Shown one piece after another: positions 6,293 to 7,497 of a stretch of DNA of 7,497 nucleotides. Location of the stretch: the NCBI GenBank assembly GCA_029259975.1, contig JAJDEE010000241.1, positions 1 through 7,497 on the forward strand, read 5' to 3'. Every line of letters starts with the position of its first letter. Position 1 is the stretch's first letter. The DNA is from Planctomycetota bacterium (GTDB lineage: Bacteria; Planctomycetota; Planctomycetia; Pirellulales; Lacipirellulaceae). The notes beneath the pieces were generated by a model that saw only the letters and a program-made list of their open reading frames with translations, was not told the origin of the DNA and made no database searches. The translations under genes were made by a program, and so were the position numbers.

Positions 6293-6325
6293 GGCCGCCC
6301 GTGCTTTGCACGAGGCGGCCTTTTT
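6293..6325 (+). terminator. Rho-independent terminator of the Lys-rich gene
   Basis: GGCCGCCCGTGC (6293-6304), loop TTT, then GCACG, a single bulged A, GGCGGCC (6308-6320) and TTTTT (6321-6325). This gives 12 base pairs, GC-rich, followed directly by a T run on the plus strand. On the minus strand no T run follows, so it would not serve mrp well. Confidence 0.9.
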
Positions 6326-6433
6326 GATTTGCGAGGGCCAGCCTCGGTGCTAAGCAATGGTCTTGCTTGTGCTTACGTGTCTGGCACAAAACATGCCTCA
6401 GGAAGAAGCCAACGAGTTTTCCACCGGCAGCGA
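6326..6433. other. Short convergent gap between the terminator and the end of mrp
   Basis: About 108 bases. On the minus strand there is a weak five-pair stem (CGAGG / CCTCG around 6333-6347), not followed by T residues. Nothing else was recognised. Confidence 0.4.
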
Positions 6434-7497
6434 CTACAGCACGCTCAGGCTTGGCATCGGAGGATCAGCAGCTTTGCCGCTGGCGATGTTCTTCACGAGA
6501 CTGTAGCAGATACGCTCGAAGTAAGGCGCAGACTCTTGATCCGAAAAATTGCCTGCTGTCTCACCAGCGTCGCCACGCTCGCGGATCGCGATATGGATGG
6601 GGACCTCACCCAAAAACGGCACGTCAAGTTTCTCAGCCTTACGACGCGCGCCACCGGAGCCAAATATATCGTATCGCTTGCCATTGTCGGGGCAAAGAAA
6701 GTAGCTCATGTTCTCGACCATTCCGAGCATTGGAATGTTTACCTTGCGAAACATCCCCACTGCTTTAACTGCATCGAGTAAAGCCACATCTTGAGGCGTA
6801 CAGACCACGACTGCGCCGGTGAGCGGTAGCAATTGCGAAAGCGTAAGTGCGATGTCGCCTGTGCCCGGTGGCATGTCGATAACCAGATAATCGAGATCAC
6901 CCCAGTCGGTGTCTCTTAGAAACTGAGTGATCGCGCCATGAAGCATTGGCCCACGCCAGATGACCGCTTCTTCAGGCGGTACGAGAAAGCCCATGCTCAT
7001 TAGCTTTAGGCCGTCAGCATCGACGGGTTGTAAACGCTTTTCGGCAGTCGCTGTCGGTTTTTCGTCGACGCCGAGTAAATGAGGAATACTCGGTCCGTAG
7101 GCGTCCGCATCCATCAGTCCTACTTTCGACCCAGCTCGTTTCAGCCCTAGTGCCAACGAAGCGGCAATCGTGCTTTTGCCTACACCCCCTTTGCCCGAAC
7201 CAACGGCGATGACGCTCTTGATGGTCAAACCGATGCCGCCGATTGGTTGGGCCGGGCGGTCGTGCTCAACCACTGTGACGTTTACCTGAGCTTTTCCAGG
7301 CAGCTTCGCCTGGAGTTGCTCTGTCAGACGCTCTCGCGTATCCTCCCAGAGCGGTGCACTGTAGCTTGTCAGTCCGACGGTCACGTTGAGCGTTTCGCCC
7401 TCGATGGTTACGTCGACGATCTGGTCCATCTGCTTCAGGCTGCGGCCGGTTTCTGGGTCGGAAAAATCCTGCAGGACGCTGTCAACAGTGGCGGTGG
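6434..7497 (-). CDS. mrp: Mrp/ApbC-type Fe-S cluster carrier ATPase, N-terminus off right edge
   Basis: A P-loop ATPase of the Mrp/NBP35 family that carries and delivers iron-sulfur clusters in the cytoplasm. The frame is open to the window edge, so the apparent start at 7429 is internal. The 22 codons beyond it (starting TATVDSVLQDFSDPETG) belong to the N-terminal MIP18/DUF59 domain. Numbering from Met at 7429, the deviant Walker A GSGKGGVGKST is at 77-87, MDADAYGPSIPHLLG at 106-120, the Walker B/switch DMPPGTGD at 185-192, and ENMSYFLCPDNG at 239-250. In studied relatives this last segment is CxxC, which holds the cluster; here it is Cys246 with Asn249, so the second Cys is missing. It ends at TAG 6434-6436, convergent with the Lys-rich gene, and I found no terminator of its own. 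Family assignment is firm, Fe-S transfer less so. Confidence 0.93.
   Translation of the reverse strand, partial: TATVDSVLQDFSDPETGRSLKQMDQIVDVTIEGETLNVTVGLTSYSAPLWEDTRERLTEQLQAKLPGKAQVNVTVVEHDRPAQPIGGIGLTIKSVIAVGSGKGGVGKSTIAASLALGLKRAGSKVGLMDADAYGPSIPHLLGVDEKPTATAEKRLQPVDADGLKLMSMGFLVPPEEAVIWRGPMLHGAITQFLRDTDWGDLDYLVIDMPPGTGDIALTLSQLLPLTGAVVVCTPQDVALLDAVKAVGMFRKVNIPMLGMVENMSYFLCPDNGKRYDIFGSGGARRKAEKLDVPFLGEVPIHIAIRERGDAGETAGNFSDQESAPYFERICYSLVKNIASGKAADPPMPSLSVL

Noticed and set aside
5989..6357. Hydrophobic minus-strand frames rich in Phe and Leu opposite the Lys-rich gene
   Set aside because: These are the complement of Lys codons (TTT/CTT) and have no ribosome-binding site; shadows only.

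Overview
The window looks like chromosomal DNA from a Gram-negative-type bacterium, most likely a planctomycete of the Pirellula/Rhodopirellula kind. This is inference. It rests on a lipid A gene (lpxB), a eukaryote-like UDP-N-acetylhexosamine pyrophosphorylase, a tiny lysine-rich histone-H1-like protein, frequent GTG/TTG or SD-less starts, and moderate base composition. No rRNA, tRNA, transposase, CRISPR array or phage gene was seen.

Layout. (1) Positions 1-305, minus strand: the 5' end of metK (SAM synthetase), running off the left edge, with a good sigma70-like promoter at 357-386. (2) Positions 306-540: divergent intergenic region. (3) Positions 541-5658, plus strand: six closely spaced genes that could form one or two operons. 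They are a 39-aa single-span membrane peptide (541-660), a UAP1-type nucleotidyltransferase (660-2108, ATGA overlap with the peptide gene), a CYTH-domain phosphohydrolase/cyclase-like protein (2155-2706), LpxB (2776-3996), an M50 site-2-protease-like membrane peptidase (4016-4780) and an SGNH/GDSL-like hydrolase (4840-5658). (4) Positions 5659-6030: an AT-rich gap of about 370 bases with a perfect short palindrome and direct repeats but no convincing gene. (5) Positions 6031-6228, plus: a 65-aa protein that is 69% Lys/Arg, followed by a strong rho-independent terminator (6293-6325). (6) Positions 6434-7497, minus: Mrp/ApbC-type Fe-S carrier ATPase, running off the right edge.

How the genes may fit together. 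A UAP-type enzyme would supply UDP-GlcNAc, the sugar nucleotide that feeds both peptidoglycan and lipid A. LpxB makes the lipid A disaccharide. The M50 protease and the 39-aa membrane peptide are also envelope proteins. The plus-strand cluster therefore reads as an envelope-biogenesis neighbourhood with two enzymes of unknown substrate (CYTH and SGNH). MetK, the lysine-rich protein and Mrp look like independent housekeeping units.

I see no clear new defence or mobile system. The items most worth following up are the translationally coupled 39-aa membrane peptide, the extreme Lys-rich protein with its structured upstream region, and an Mrp in which the second cysteine of the CxxC iron-sulfur motif is Asn.
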